A stretch of 64,000 bases of DNA from Streptomyces coryli (GCF_011044975.1 NZ_JAAKZV010000011.1:1-64000), one strand, 5' to 3'; counted from the stretch's first letter, positions 49,682 through 59,439 are shown. Notes: generated from the letters alone by a model not told the origin. Numbers and translations: made by a program.

Positions 49682-51301
49682 TCATGCCGGATTCAGCCCG
49701 GGATTGCCCGCCTCCGTTACGAAGGAGGCGGTCGTCGCGATCGAGCCTCCCGGCGTGGTGACCCCGGACATGGTGCGGTAGTCCGCCCGCGCCTGGTCCC
49801 GGTCGAGCGCGATCTTCACATAGCCGCGGCGGCCGTTGAAGAACTTCATGTGCGGGTTGGCCTGCATGTACGCGTCCCAGGTCGGCGGCTTGTCGACGCC
49901 GTCCTTGCCGCTGCTGATCGACGTGGTGACGAACTCCGTGCCGAGGGTCTTGGAGCCCTGGTCGTCGAAGTCCTTCTTGATGTCGAAGGCGTAGTGGACG
50001 TGCACATCGCCGGTGAGCACCATCAGGTTCTCCGCCCCCGAGGCCTCGAAACCGGCCAGCAGCCGCTCGCGGGAGGCCGGGTAGCCGTCCCAGGAGTCCA
50101 TGCTGACCTTGTAGTCGGCGGTCGAGCGGTCCCGCCGCTGGGAGAAGGTGACCTGCTGCGGAATGATGTTCCACAGCGCGGACGAGCGCTTCCAGCCGTC
50201 CAGCAGCCACCGCTCCTGGGTGGCGCCTGTCATGGTGCGGGACGGGTCGGTCGACTCCGGGCCCGGCGCGTCCCAGCCGTCGCCGTACGCCTGGTCGCTG
50301 CGGTACTGGCGGGTGTCGAGGATGTCGAACTGGGCGAGGGTGCCGTACCGCAGCCGCCGGTAGAGCTGCATGTCGGGGCCGGACGGGCGCTGCGGGCGGC
50401 GCAGCGGCTGGTGCTCCCAGTACGCGCGGTAGGCGGCGGCGCGGCGGGCGAGGAAGCCCTCCGGCGGATTGCCGTTCTCGTCCTGGTCGCCGGCGTAGTT
50501 GTTCTCGGTCTCGTGGTCGTCCCAGGTGGGCATGAAGGCGTGCGCGGCGTGCGCGGCCTTCAGGTCCGGGTCGGTCTTGTAGAGGGCGTAGCGCAGCCGG
50601 TAGTCCTCCAGCGCGACGGTCTCGCGGTTGAAGACGTCGGGGAGGACACGGTCGGTGTAATTACGGGCGCCGCCGACGGAGTTGACGGCGTACTCGTAGA
50701 GATAGTCGCCCAGGTGGAAGACGCAGGCGAGGTCTTCCTCGGCCAGATGCTTGTACGCCGTGAAGTAGCCGTCGTGGTACGCCTGGCAGGAGACGATGCC
50801 GAAATTCAGCGCGCCATTGCGGGCGCCGGTGGCCGGCGCGGTGCGGGTGCGGCCCACGGGGCTGATGTGACGGCCGGCCCTGAAACGATAGAAGTAGCGG
50901 CGGTCGGCCGAGAGGCCGGAGGCCTCGATGTGCACGGTGTGGTTGAACTCGGGGTGCGCCGGCGTGGTCCCGCGCCGGGCGATCCGGCGGAAGCCCTCGT
51001 CATGCGCGATCTCCCAGGCCACCGGGAAGGCGGTGGCCGGCAGCCCGCCGCCGCTCTCGTACGGCTTCGGGGCCAGCCGGGTCCACAGCACGACGCCGTC
51101 GGGGTGCGGGTCGCCGGAGGCGACGCCCAGGGTGAACGGGTCGTCCTTGATCGTCTTCGGGTCGCCCTCGGCGGCGTGCGCCTGCGGCAGGTTGGTGGTG
51201 AAGGCGAGCGCGGCGGCCGCGGAGGTGACGGTGACGAAGCGACGGCGGCTCAACCGGGAGGCGGCAGCGCGCAGTTCGGAATCGTGCGGCGAATGTGTCA
51301 T
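49682..51301 (-). CDS. phoD: Tat-exported PhoD-type alkaline phosphatase
   Basis: A 539-residue PhoD phosphodiesterase/phosphatase. The Tat signal SRRRFVTVTSAAAALAF (about residues 19-35) ends near AHA. Family motifs include FGIVSCQAY, VFHLGDYLYEY, WDDHETENNY and a late VLTGDVHVHYAF, which supply the Fe/Ca ligands. It releases phosphate from phosphomonoesters and diesters outside the cell. The ATG at 51301 is chosen; an ATG at 51358 would put 19 residues before the Tat signal. I see no convincing PHO box in the 132-bp divergent gap. Confidence 0.93.
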   Translation of the reverse strand: MTHSPHDSELRAAASRLSRRRFVTVTSAAAALAFTTNLPQAHAAEGDPKTIKDDPFTLGVASGDPHPDGVVLWTRLAPKPYESGGGLPATAFPVAWEIAHDEGFRRIARRGTTPAHPEFNHTVHIEASGLSADRRYFYRFRAGRHISPVGRTRTAPATGARNGALNFGIVSCQAYHDGYFTAYKHLAEEDLACVFHLGDYLYEYAVNSVGGARNYTDRVLPDVFNRETVALEDYRLRYALYKTDPDLKAAHAAHAFMPTWDDHETENNYAGDQDENGNPPEGFLARRAAAYRAYWEHQPLRRPQRPSGPDMQLYRRLRYGTLAQFDILDTRQYRSDQAYGDGWDAPGPESTDPSRTMTGATQERWLLDGWKRSSALWNIIPQQVTFSQRRDRSTADYKVSMDSWDGYPASRERLLAGFEASGAENLMVLTGDVHVHYAFDIKKDFDDQGSKTLGTEFVTTSISSGKDGVDKPPTWDAYMQANPHMKFFNGRRGYVKIALDRDQARADYRTMSGVTTPGGSIATTASFVTEAGNPGLNPA

Positions 51302-51433
51302 ACACGCAGTCGAGTGCCGAGAGTGGTCTAGTCCCTGTCGCGTACACAACACAGACATGACGGGCGAGTGAGATCAGCGTCAGGATCGGGACGGGCGGGG
51401 CATTCTGCCCAACACCCTCATAGACTCCGTGAC

Positions 51434-52330
51434 ATGGCTGAGCTGATCGGGAAGGACGGGACCTGGACCTTCGACGGGGACCTCGTCCGGATCGTGCCCG
51501 GCACCGACCGCGGGGTGCACAAGCTGCGCCGGCTGCTGGGCGAGGTCGCGGTGCCGCTGGAGGCGGTGGCGGGGATCGCGTACGAGGCGGGGAAGAAGGG
51601 CGGCCGGCTGCGGCTTCGGCTGCGGGACGGGGCCTGCCCGCTGCAGCAGGCGACCGGCGGGGCGCTGCCGGACGACGCGAGTCCGTACCAGGTGAAGGCG
51701 GACAGCGGCCGGACCGGCGTGGCCGAGTACTTCGCGGACGAGGTGCGCCGCGCGCTGCTGCTGGAGCAAATCCCGGACGGTCCCGCGGACCGCTATCTGA
51801 TCGCCGGGCCCTCGGTCCCGCTGTCGGGGGACGGCCTGGACGGCACCGCCTCGTTCGACGGCGAGACGGTGCGGGTGGAGTGGAACTGGCTCGTCGAGGA
51901 CAGCAAGAAGCACGCGGGCAACCGGGTCTTCACGCTCCAGGACCTGGTGGGCGTCGAGTGGTCCCCGGCGACCGCGCTCGGGGTCGGCGCCCTGCGCTTC
52001 AAGCCGCGCGGGCTGCTGACCCAGCTCAAGCCGGATCACGACCCGAACTGCCTGGCGCTGTGGGGCTTCAGGAAGGAGAGCGGGGCGACCGCCCTGATCG
52101 CCGCGGCGGTCACGGCCCGGCTGCCGCACCCGGCGGCGGTCGAGGACGCCGTGCCGCCGGCGAAGGCCCTGCCCGCGGATGCGCCGCCCGCGGCGGGGGA
52201 CGACCACGACGCGATACTGCGCCGGCTGCGGGAGCTCGGCGAGCTGCACCGGGAGGGCGTCCTCACGGACGACGAGTTCGCCGTCGCCAAGCAGGCCGTC
52301 CTCGGCCGGCTGGCCGGGGGTGAGGGGTGA
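51434..52330 (+). CDS. DUF4429 / SHOCT-domain protein
   Basis: A 298-residue cytoplasmic protein. Two related beta-rich DUF4429 units (about residues 3-110 and 125-230: GTWTFDGDLVRI and GTASFDGETVRV) are followed by a Pro/Ala linker and a C-terminal SHOCT helical pair (ILRRLRELGELHREGVLTDDEF, about residues 262-283). SHOCT units often mediate oligomerisation or membrane targeting. Function is unknown. Confidence 0.85.
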   Translation: MAELIGKDGTWTFDGDLVRIVPGTDRGVHKLRRLLGEVAVPLEAVAGIAYEAGKKGGRLRLRLRDGACPLQQATGGALPDDASPYQVKADSGRTGVAEYFADEVRRALLLEQIPDGPADRYLIAGPSVPLSGDGLDGTASFDGETVRVEWNWLVEDSKKHAGNRVFTLQDLVGVEWSPATALGVGALRFKPRGLLTQLKPDHDPNCLALWGFRKESGATALIAAAVTARLPHPAAVEDAVPPAKALPADAPPAAGDDHDAILRRLRELGELHREGVLTDDEFAVAKQAVLGRLAGGEG

Positions 52331-52355
52331 TCGGCACCCGGGTTAGCCTGCGGTT

Positions 52356-53132
52356 ATGAGCAGCCTCGAAGAGTCGAACACCGCCGCCCCCAAGGTCGCC
52401 GTCGTCACCGGAGCCGGGTCCGGGATCGGGCGGGCCGTCGCGCTCACCCTCGCCGACGCCGGCTGGAGCGTGGTGCTCGCGGGCCGTCGCAAGGCGCCGC
52501 TGGCCGGCACGGCGGAGCTGGCGGGGAACGGCAGCGCCGTGTCCGCGGTGCCGACCGACGTGACCGACCCGGCCGAGGTGGCGGCGCTCTTCGAGACGGC
52601 GCGCGAGCGGCACGGCCGCGTGGACCTGCTCTTCAACAACGCGGGCATGTTCGGCCCCGCCGTCCCCCTGGACGAGCTCGCCTACGATGACTGGCGCGGC
52701 GTCGTCGACGTGAACCTCACCGGCTCGTTCCTGTGCGCCCAGGCCGCCTTCCGGCTGATGAAGGCGCAGGACCCGCAGGGCGGCCGCATCATCAACAACG
52801 GCTCGGTCTCCGCGCACGCCCCGCGCCCGCACAGCGCCGCGTACACGGCGACCAAGCACGCGATGACCGGGCTGACGAAGTCGCTGTCCCTGGACGGCCG
52901 CCCGTACCGGATCGCCTGCGGGCAGATCGACATCGGGAACGCGGCCACGGACATGACGCAGAAGATGCAGACCGGCATTCTGCAGGCGCACGGCGGCACG
53001 GCCGTCGAGCCGGTGATGGACGTCGCGGACGTGGCCCGCACCGTGCTGCACATGGCCGCGCTGCCGCTCGAGGCGAACGTTCAGTTTGCGACAGTCATGG
53101 CCACCAACATGCCACTCGTCGGGCGGGGTTGA
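52356..53132 (+). CDS. short-chain dehydrogenase/reductase
   Basis: A 258-residue classical SDR. The cofactor motif [11 protein letters not shown] (about residues 14-24), NNAG (about residues 93-96), a catalytic Ser in NGSVSAHAP and the YTATK (YxxxK) pair are all present. Substrate unknown. It sits 25 bp after the DUF4429 gene and 34 bp before the haemoglobin gene on the same strand. Confidence 0.92.
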   Translation: MSSLEESNTAAPKVAVVTGAGSGIGRAVALTLADAGWSVVLAGRRKAPLAGTAELAGNGSAVSAVPTDVTDPAEVAALFETARERHGRVDLLFNNAGMFGPAVPLDELAYDDWRGVVDVNLTGSFLCAQAAFRLMKAQDPQGGRIINNGSVSAHAPRPHSAAYTATKHAMTGLTKSLSLDGRPYRIACGQIDIGNAATDMTQKMQTGILQAHGGTAVEPVMDVADVARTVLHMAALPLEANVQFATVMATNMPLVGRG

Positions 53133-53166
53133 GCAGGAAGCGGTCAAAGACCCATACTCCTGCCCC

Positions 53167-53532
53167 ATGAGTTCCCCTAGCCTCTACGAGACCATCGGCG
53201 GCGCCCCCGCCGTCGGCGCCGCCGTCGACGACTTCTACGTCCGCGTGCTCGCCGACCCCGAGCTGGCCGGATACTTCACCGGCGTCCCGATCGACAAGCT
53301 GAAGGCCCACCAGCGCGACTTCATCGGCGCCGCCCTGGGCGGCCCGGAGGCGTACGAGGGCCTCGGCATGGAAGCCGCGCACGCCAAGCTCGGCATCACC
53401 CCGGAGCACTTCGACCGCGTGGTCGGCCACCTGGCCGGCACGCTGGAGTCCCTCGGCGTGGACGCCCCCACCATCAAGGAGATAGCCGGCGCCCTCGCTC
53501 CCCTGAAGGCGGACATCGCCCAAGGGGCTTAG
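53167..53532 (+). CDS. glbN: group I truncated haemoglobin
   Basis: A 121-residue truncated globin. The start SLYETIGGAPAVGAAVDDFYVRVLAD carries the B10-like Tyr, and HQRDFIGAALGGPEAY plus MEAAHAKLGI carry the helix E and proximal F8 histidine regions. It binds haem and typically handles O2 or NO. It is 11 bp before the ligase gene. Confidence 0.92.
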   Translation: MSSPSLYETIGGAPAVGAAVDDFYVRVLADPELAGYFTGVPIDKLKAHQRDFIGAALGGPEAYEGLGMEAAHAKLGITPEHFDRVVGHLAGTLESLGVDAPTIKEIAGALAPLKADIAQGA

Positions 53533-53543
53533 CCTCGCGAAGT

Positions 53544-54542
53544 ATGAGCGACCTGGGCGGACTCCCCCACGTCCAGCCCATGCTGGCCGTGTCCGGCAGC
53601 CTGCCGTCGGCCACCGCCGATGAGCACTTCGGATACGAGCTGAAGTGGGACGGGGTGCGGGCCGTCGCGTATATCCCCGGCGACGGCTCGCTCACCCTGC
53701 TCACCCGGAACGACAACGACGTCACCGCCCAATACCCGGAGCTGGCCCCGCTCGGCGAGGCGCTCGCCGCCACCCCGTGCGTCCTGGACGGCGAGATCGT
53801 CGCCCTCGGCCCGGACGGCCGCCCGTCCTTCGCCGACCTGCAGCGCCGGATGAACCTCACCAAGGCGGCGGTGATCGAGCGGCTGTCGGCGGAGGTCCCG
53901 GTCGACTACATGGCCTTCGACGTCATGCACCTCGCCGGGCGCGACACGACCCGCGAGCCGTACGAAGAGCGCCGCACCCGCCTCGAAGGCCTGGACGTGA
54001 ACGGCCCGCGCTGGTCCACACCCCCGTACTGGTCGGGCCACGGCGAGCAGGCGCTGGAGCTGACCCGGGAGCACGGCCTGGAGGGTCTCGTCGCCAAGCG
54101 GCTGACCTCGGCGTATCTGCCGGGCCGACGCAGCGACAGCTGGCTGAAGATCAAGAATGTCCGGACCCAGGAGGTCCTCATCGGCGGCTGGACCCAGGGC
54201 GAGGGCCGCCGCCGCGGCGCGCTGGGCGCGCTGCTCGTCGGCATCCCGGGCCCTGACGGCCTCCGCTACGCGGGCAGCGTCGGTACGGGCTTCAGCGAGC
54301 ACGCACTCGAGCGCCTGCAGGAACTGCTCGACCCACTGGAGCGCGAGACCAGCCCCTTCAACGGCCCGGTCGCCGACCGCCACGTCCGCAGCGCCGACGT
54401 GCACTGGGTGGAGCCGGAACTGCCGGGAGAGGTGGCGTACGCGGAGTGGACGTCGGCCGGGAAGCTGCGGCATCCGGTGTGGCGGGGGCTGCGCATGGAC
54501 AAACCCCCGCCGCGCGGTAAGCGGCGGGGGCGGGCTGCCTGA
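53544..54542 (+). CDS. ATP-dependent DNA ligase (LigC/LigD ligase-domain type)
   Basis: A 332-residue ATP-dependent ligase. Motif I is ELKWDGVRA with adenylated Lys34, motif III LDGEIVAL, motif IV EGLVAKRL and motif V DSWLKIKN. A C-terminal OB domain ends in a basic tail (KPPPRGKRRGRAA). It lacks polymerase and nuclease domains, which in this locus are a separate polymerase gene (54798) and absent, respectively. It probably seals breaks with Ku or in base-excision repair. Confidence 0.92.
   Translation: MSDLGGLPHVQPMLAVSGSLPSATADEHFGYELKWDGVRAVAYIPGDGSLTLLTRNDNDVTAQYPELAPLGEALAATPCVLDGEIVALGPDGRPSFADLQRRMNLTKAAVIERLSAEVPVDYMAFDVMHLAGRDTTREPYEERRTRLEGLDVNGPRWSTPPYWSGHGEQALELTREHGLEGLVAKRLTSAYLPGRRSDSWLKIKNVRTQEVLIGGWTQGEGRRRGALGALLVGIPGPDGLRYAGSVGTGFSEHALERLQELLDPLERETSPFNGPVADRHVRSADVHWVEPELPGEVAYAEWTSAGKLRHPVWRGLRMDKPPPRGKRRGRAA
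54504..54530 (+). terminator. hairpin inside the 3' end of the ligase gene
   Basis: CCCCCGCCGC (54504-54513) pairs perfectly with GCGGCGGGGG (54521-54530) around a 7-nt loop. It lies in the last codons of the ligase gene and encodes its basic tail, while probably serving as terminator for it and for the convergent small gene. Confidence 0.55.
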
Positions 54543-54558
54543 AGGCCAGCGGTCCTGG

Positions 54559-54759
54559 TCAGCGGTCCTTCTGGGCCGAGCGGCGCTGGCCCTGCGGGTT
54601 GGTCCTGCTGCTGTGCGACTTGGAGTCGAAGTGCGAGGACATGCCCTTGGCGCGCTGGGAGGCCTCGTACTTGGTGTTGCGCGCCTCGATCGCTTCCTGG
54701 AAGGCGGGGTTGCCGCCCTCGCGATGACGGTTCGGATCGTGCTTGTGGTGCTTGCTCAT
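54559..54759 (-). CDS. small basic protein of unknown function
   Basis: A 66-residue hydrophilic protein (MSKHHKHDPNRHREGGNPAFQ start), rich in Lys, His, Ser and Gln, and likely disordered. AGGAGGG lies 5 nt before the ATG at 54759, choosing it over a GTG at 54765. It is downstream of the polymerase gene on the same strand, 38 bp away, within the NHEJ gene group. I do not recognise the family. Confidence 0.75.
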   Translation of the reverse strand: MSKHHKHDPNRHREGGNPAFQEAIEARNTKYEASQRAKGMSSHFDSKSHSSRTNPQGQRRSAQKDR

Positions 54760-54797
54760 GATCACCCTCCTACGCCTCCCACCATGACACGAATGGG

Positions 54798-55685
54798 CTA
54801 ATCCGGCATTCCGGGCAAATCGAATGCGGTTTCGAGCAGCTCCGCGAGCAGATCCCCCTGGTCAGCGGCCCGCTCCCGCACCTCGTCCGGCAGGAACACG
54901 AACTCCTCCGGCGCCGCACAGTCCGCCACCTCGTCCCAGGTCACCGGCGTGGACACGGTCGGCTCCGGGCGCGCCCTGATCGCGTACGGCGCCACCGTCG
55001 TCTTCGCCTGCGCGTTCTGGCTCCAGTCGAGGAAGACCTTGCCGGGCCGCAGCTTCCGCGTCATCTGATGCAGCACGAGATCGGGATGCTCCCGCTCCAG
55101 CCGTACGGCCAGGGCCTTGGCGTACGCGCTGGCGTCCTTCGAGGGCGCCCCGGCCAGCGGCACGTACAGGTGCAGCCCCTTGGACCCCGACGTCTTCGCC
55201 CAGGCGTCGAGCCCGTCGGCCCGCAGCGCCTCGCGTACGAGCAGCGCCACCCGGCAGCATTCGACGACGGTGGCCGGCGGACCCGGGTCGAGGTCGAAGA
55301 CGATCCGGTCTGCGATGCCCGGCTCGGCCGCCTGCCACTGCGGCACGTGGATCTCGATGGCGGCGAGGTTCACCGCCCACAGCAGGGTGGACAGGTCGTC
55401 GACCAGGACGTGGTGCGTGGTGCCGCTGCTGGTCGGCACATCCACCGTCCTCACCCATTCAGGCGCGCCGGGCGGAATGTTCTTGGCGAAGAAGCGCTGA
55501 CCCTCCACGCCCTCCGGGAAACGGAGGAACGACGCGGGGCGGCCCTGCACGTGAGGCAGCAGATAGGGGGCGATGTGGGTGTAGTAGTGCAGCACCTCGC
55601 CCTTGGTGAAGCCGGGCTCCGGATAGAGCACCTTGTCGAGGTTGCTGAGCTTGATCCGGCGGCCGTCGACCTCGGCGATCGGCAT
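54798..55685 (-). CDS. LigD-type NHEJ polymerase/primase domain protein
   Basis: A 295-residue stand-alone PolDom of the archaeo-eukaryotic primase fold. Catalytic FDLDPG (about residues 129-134) and KTSGSKGLHLYVPL (about residues 163-176), followed by KVFLDWSQN, match LigD polymerases, which fill gaps at breaks with a preference for ribonucleotides. GGAGGAG 8 nt before the ATG at 55685 fixes the start. It is divergent from ku with a 32-bp gap, so they may share a promoter region. Confidence 0.92.
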   Translation of the reverse strand: MPIAEVDGRRIKLSNLDKVLYPEPGFTKGEVLHYYTHIAPYLLPHVQGRPASFLRFPEGVEGQRFFAKNIPPGAPEWVRTVDVPTSSGTTHHVLVDDLSTLLWAVNLAAIEIHVPQWQAAEPGIADRIVFDLDPGPPATVVECCRVALLVREALRADGLDAWAKTSGSKGLHLYVPLAGAPSKDASAYAKALAVRLEREHPDLVLHQMTRKLRPGKVFLDWSQNAQAKTTVAPYAIRARPEPTVSTPVTWDEVADCAAPEEFVFLPDEVRERAADQGDLLAELLETAFDLPGMPD

Positions 55686-55717
55686 ATCCTGAACTCCTCC
55701 GCGAGAGGACATATCGG

Positions 55718-56683
55718 ATGAAATCTATCTGGAAAGGTGCGATTTCCTTCGGCCTGGTCTCCATCCCGGTCCAGCTCTTCTCGGCGACCGAGGAGCGCGG
55801 CGTGTCCTTCAAGCAGGTGCACGCCAAGGACGGCGGGCGCATCCGCTACCGGCGGATCTGCGAGATCGAGGACAAGGAAGTCCCGTATTCCGACATCACC
55901 AAGGCCTACGAGGCGGCCGACGGCAATCTCGTCATGCTGACGGCCGAGGAGCTGGCGGATCTGCCGCTGCCCAGCAAGAAGATCATTGACGTGGTCGGCT
56001 TCGTCGAGACCGAGACCTTCGACCCGATCCAGTTCGCGCGGCCGTACTACATCAAGGCGGCGGACGCCTCGGCGGCGAAGCCGTACGTGCTGCTGCGGGA
56101 GGCGCTGGAGCGCTCCGGGCGGGTGGCGGTGGTGAAGGTGGCGCTGCGCAGCCGGGAGGCGCCGGCGCTGCTGCGGGTGCACGACGACGTGCTCGTGCTG
56201 CACACGATGCTGTGGCCGGACGAGGTGCGGGCCGCGAAGGGCATCGCGCCGGACAACAAGGTGACCGTGCGCAAGCAGGAGCTCGAGATGGTCGACTCCT
56301 TCATGGACGCGCTCGGCGGCTACGACCCGGCGGACTTCACGGACGAGTACCGGGAGGCGGTGGAGGCGCTCGTCGCGAGCAAGGAGGGCGAGGGCCCGCC
56401 GGTGGAGCAGGAGGAGCCGGCGGAGAAGCCGGGCAAGGTCATCGACCTGATGGCGGCGCTGGAGGCGAGCGTCGAGGCGGCGAAGTCCTCCCGGGGGGAG
56501 GACAAGAAGGCCGCAAAGAAGGCGCCGGCGAAGAAGGCAGCCGCAAAGAAGGCGGCTCCCGCCAAGAAGACGCCCGCCAAGAAGACCACCGCAAAGAAGA
56601 CCACCGCAAAGAAGACCACCGCAAAGAAGACGCCCGCCAAGAAGACTGCCACGAAGAAGGGCACCGGCAAGAAGGCCGCCTGA
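55718..56683 (+). CDS. ku: Ku DNA end-binding protein
   Basis: A 321-residue bacterial Ku. The start IWKGAISFGLVSIPVQLFSA and the ring-forming core (to about residue 250) are typical. The C-terminal about 65 residues are a Lys/Ala/Thr-rich tail (KKAPAKKAAAKK type), as found in extended actinobacterial Ku proteins, where it binds DNA and LigD. It bridges double-strand breaks for NHEJ. A strong hairpin follows 82 bp after the stop. Confidence 0.95.
   Translation: MKSIWKGAISFGLVSIPVQLFSATEERGVSFKQVHAKDGGRIRYRRICEIEDKEVPYSDITKAYEAADGNLVMLTAEELADLPLPSKKIIDVVGFVETETFDPIQFARPYYIKAADASAAKPYVLLREALERSGRVAVVKVALRSREAPALLRVHDDVLVLHTMLWPDEVRAAKGIAPDNKVTVRKQELEMVDSFMDALGGYDPADFTDEYREAVEALVASKEGEGPPVEQEEPAEKPGKVIDLMAALEASVEAAKSSRGEDKKAAKKAPAKKAAAKKAAPAKKTPAKKTTAKKTTAKKTTAKKTPAKKTATKKGTGKKAA
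56581..56625 (+). repeat. three tandem 15-bp repeats in the ku tail
   Basis: GAAGACCACCGCAAA is repeated three times without change (56581-56595, 56596-56610, 56611-56625), encoding KTTAK units in the basic tail. Such exact repeats are prone to length change by slippage. Confidence 0.85.
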
Positions 56684-56764
56684 CCGGTCCCGCTCAGGGG
56701 CATGGGGGCGAACCCCCCGGAAATCCTCAGCGGCGAACCGCGGCGAAGCCGCCCCGCGCACCAC

Positions 56765-56795
56765 ACGAGGCCCGCGCTCTTCGCGCGGGCCTCGT
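56765..56795. terminator. strong hairpin terminator between ku and the DUF2382 gene
   Basis: ACGAGGCCCGCGC (56765-56777) pairs perfectly with GCGCGGGCCTCGT (56783-56795) around TCTTC. The genes are convergent, so it can serve both. Confidence 0.85.
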
Positions 56796-56830
56796 TCTGT
56801 GCCTACTGCTTCAGGGCTGCGTGCGGTCTC

Positions 56831-57568
56831 TCAGAACCAGCTGCCCTTGCCCTTGCCCTCACCGATGTCATCGGCGCGGGCCCGGACGTCATCGGCGTCG
56901 CCGCGCACCGCGTCGGCGGCGCGCGCGAAGAGGCCCTCACGGGTCTCGCCCATGGCGGCGTCGCGGCGGCCACGCTCACGGAAGCCCTCTTCGACCTCCG
57001 ACACCTGGATGCCGCCGTTGGCCACCTGCGGGACGTTCTCGACGAGCTCCTCGCGGCGCAGCCGGGTCTCGTACTCCTGGGTCTCGGTCACGGAACGGGA
57101 GCCGAGCTCGACGGCCTCGTAGGGCACGGCCTTCTTGTGCACCACGACGTTCGAGTCCTGGCCCTCGAGCGGGACCTGGATGCTGCGCTCCACGAACTCG
57201 TGCCGCTCGCCGGGCTCGACATCACCGATGTTCACCCGGCTGACGATGGCCTCGTCGTGGCTGCGCTCGACCCGGAACCGCTCGGGGTGCTCGGTGACGC
57301 GGACCGACACGGAAGCCTGGCCCAGGGGCACGCGCTTCTGGCCGGCCTCGACCTCGAGCTGCTCCTCGTAAGCGACGATGCGCTCACGGCGGTTCGAGTC
57401 CTGGAAACGGTTCGACTCCTGGAAGCGGTCAGTGGCCTGCTCCGCGGCGTCCGCGGCCGACCGGGCAGCCGACTGGCCGCTGCCTACGCCGCCGCTCTGC
57501 GCGGCCGCACGGGCTGCGTTCGCGGCCTTGCCACTACCACCCCTGCTGGTGTTCTTGTCCGTCTGCAC
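56831..57568 (-). CDS. DUF2382 (YsnF/AvaK-type) stress protein, copy 1
   Basis: A 245-residue hydrophilic protein. A Ser/Ala/Gly-rich N-terminus precedes a DUF2382 domain (about residues 60-190, IVAYEEQLEVEAGQKRVPLG...RREELVENVP) and a charged tail. I chose the GTG at 57568 (VQTDKN) because GGGAGGA lies just upstream, and the same start context occurs in copy 2. The family is linked to general stress in other bacteria; direct function is unknown. The N-terminus shares the VQTDK start with copy 2. Confidence 0.82.
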   Translation of the reverse strand: MQTDKNTSRGGSGKAANAARAAAQSGGVGSGQSAARSAADAAEQATDRFQESNRFQDSNRRERIVAYEEQLEVEAGQKRVPLGQASVSVRVTEHPERFRVERSHDEAIVSRVNIGDVEPGERHEFVERSIQVPLEGQDSNVVVHKKAVPYEAVELGSRSVTETQEYETRLRREELVENVPQVANGGIQVSEVEEGFRERGRRDAAMGETREGLFARAADAVRGDADDVRARADDIGEGKGKGSWF

Positions 57569-57658
57569 TGTTCCTCCCGCTGGATCCGGAATCCAGGGAT
57601 AGACGCGGCTTCGCCGGAGAACCCGGCAAAACCCCACTTACCCCATCAAACCCCCCCG

Positions 57659-57678
57659 CCGTTCGGGTGTCGACCGGA
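57659..57678 (-). repeat. 20-bp upstream box shared by the DUF2382 pair, copy 1
   Basis: CCGTTCGGGTGTCGACCGGA occurs here 91 bp upstream of the copy 1 start and again at 58596-58615, with CCATCAAACC shortly downstream in both. It is part of a duplicated promoter region, perhaps the binding site of a common regulator or sigma factor. Confidence 0.6.
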
Positions 57679-57720
57679 AGGAGTAACTCCCTGGTCAGAG
57701 GCGTGCCCACGGCACGGCGA

Positions 57721-57751
57721 AGGCCCGTACCCACCAAGGGGGTACGGGCCT
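57721..57751 (-). terminator. hairpin terminator downstream of DUF2382 copy 2
   Basis: AGGCCCGTACCC (57721-57732) pairs perfectly with GGGTACGGGCCT (57740-57751) around a 7-nt loop, 25 bp after the stop of the gene ending at 57776. It separates the two paralogues' transcripts. Confidence 0.8.
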
Positions 57752-57775
57752 CGTACAAGCCGGTTTCAGCCGGGT

Positions 57776-58498
57776 TCAGCCGGTGAAGCGGCCCTTGCTG
57801 TCACGGCCGTTCTCGTCGTCGTCATCGGCCTCGGCCGCGGAGAAGCTGGCCTTGGCGGAGTCCGCCGACTTGCTGGAGAACTGGCGCTGGGTGCCACGGG
57901 CCTCGCGGGCCGTGTAGTGGCGGTCGTCGACCTGGATGTTCGCCTGTGCCTCGGCGATCTGCGGCTCGATGACCTCGCACTCCTGCCGGCGGCAGTCGGC
58001 CTCGACCGTCACGTGGCTGGTCTCCGGAGTGACCTCCAGGACGACCTTCTCGTACGGCGCGGCGGTGCGGTGCACGGCACCGGCGACGTCCGTACCGTGC
58101 AGGACGACCTCCTGGACGCTCTCGCCCATGTCGAAGTTGGCGCGGCCCTCGACGAGGTCGCCGCGGCTGACCGGCTCCCGGTGGAAGTTCGCGTGCTCAC
58201 GCGTCACCGGCATCGAGACGGAGCGGCGCTCGCTGGTCACCTTGGTCTTGAGCTGGGCCTTGCCGAGCTCAATCTGGCGCAGCTGCGGGTCGGCCTCGAG
58301 GGACTCCTCGTAGAGGGTCACCTCGACCGGCTGCTGGCGGGAGTACTGCGGGGCACGGGCGTCCTTGGACTTGGCGTGCTCACCCCACTCCGGGCCGGTC
58401 ACCTTGACGGTGCCGTCGGCCTGGGCCTGAGCCTGGGCCTCGGCACCGCGCTCGGCGCGGCCGCTGCCGCCCTTCATGTTCGACTTGTCGGTCTGCAC
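57776..58498 (-). CDS. DUF2382 (YsnF/AvaK-type) stress protein, copy 2
   Basis: A 240-residue paralogue of the next gene downstream. It starts VQTDKSN at a GTG with TGGAGGA upstream. The DUF2382 domain (about residues 50-190) includes VTLYEESLEADPQLRQIELG and APYEKVVLEVTPE. The tail is acidic then basic (DDDDENGRDSKGRFTG). It lies between its own terminator and a duplicated upstream region. Function is inferred only from the family. Confidence 0.82.
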   Translation of the reverse strand: MQTDKSNMKGGSGRAERGAEAQAQAQADGTVKVTGPEWGEHAKSKDARAPQYSRQQPVEVTLYEESLEADPQLRQIELGKAQLKTKVTSERRSVSMPVTREHANFHREPVSRGDLVEGRANFDMGESVQEVVLHGTDVAGAVHRTAAPYEKVVLEVTPETSHVTVEADCRRQECEVIEPQIAEAQANIQVDDRHYTAREARGTQRQFSSKSADSAKASFSAAEADDDDENGRDSKGRFTG

Positions 58499-58595
58499 TG
58501 TTCCTCCAGCTGGGTAGGTCCAGGGGATGCTTTGGCTCCGCCGGACCTTCAGGACAGGTCCGGCGAAATCCGACATCAACCATCAAACCTCCCAC

Positions 58596-58615
58596 CCGTT
58601 CGGGTGTCGACCGGA
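58596..58615 (-). repeat. 20-bp upstream box shared by the DUF2382 pair, copy 2
   Basis: CCGTTCGGGTGTCGACCGGA, identical to 57659-57678, 98 bp upstream of the copy 2 start. Here it is preceded by CACCCGTTCGGGTG, a perfect 14-bp palindrome overlapping it. Confidence 0.6.
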
Positions 58616-58632
58616 GGGGGTAAGCGCCCAGG

Positions 58633-59435
<803 letters not shown>

Positions 59436-59439
<4 letters not shown>

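Noticed and set aside
51302-51433. PHO box between phoD and the DUF4429 gene
   Set aside because: I could not find paired GTTCACC-like direct repeats at the expected spacing on either strand.
56581-56625. Short exact repeats taken as a CRISPR-like array
   Set aside because: There are no spacers; they are in-frame codon repeats of the Ku lysine tail.
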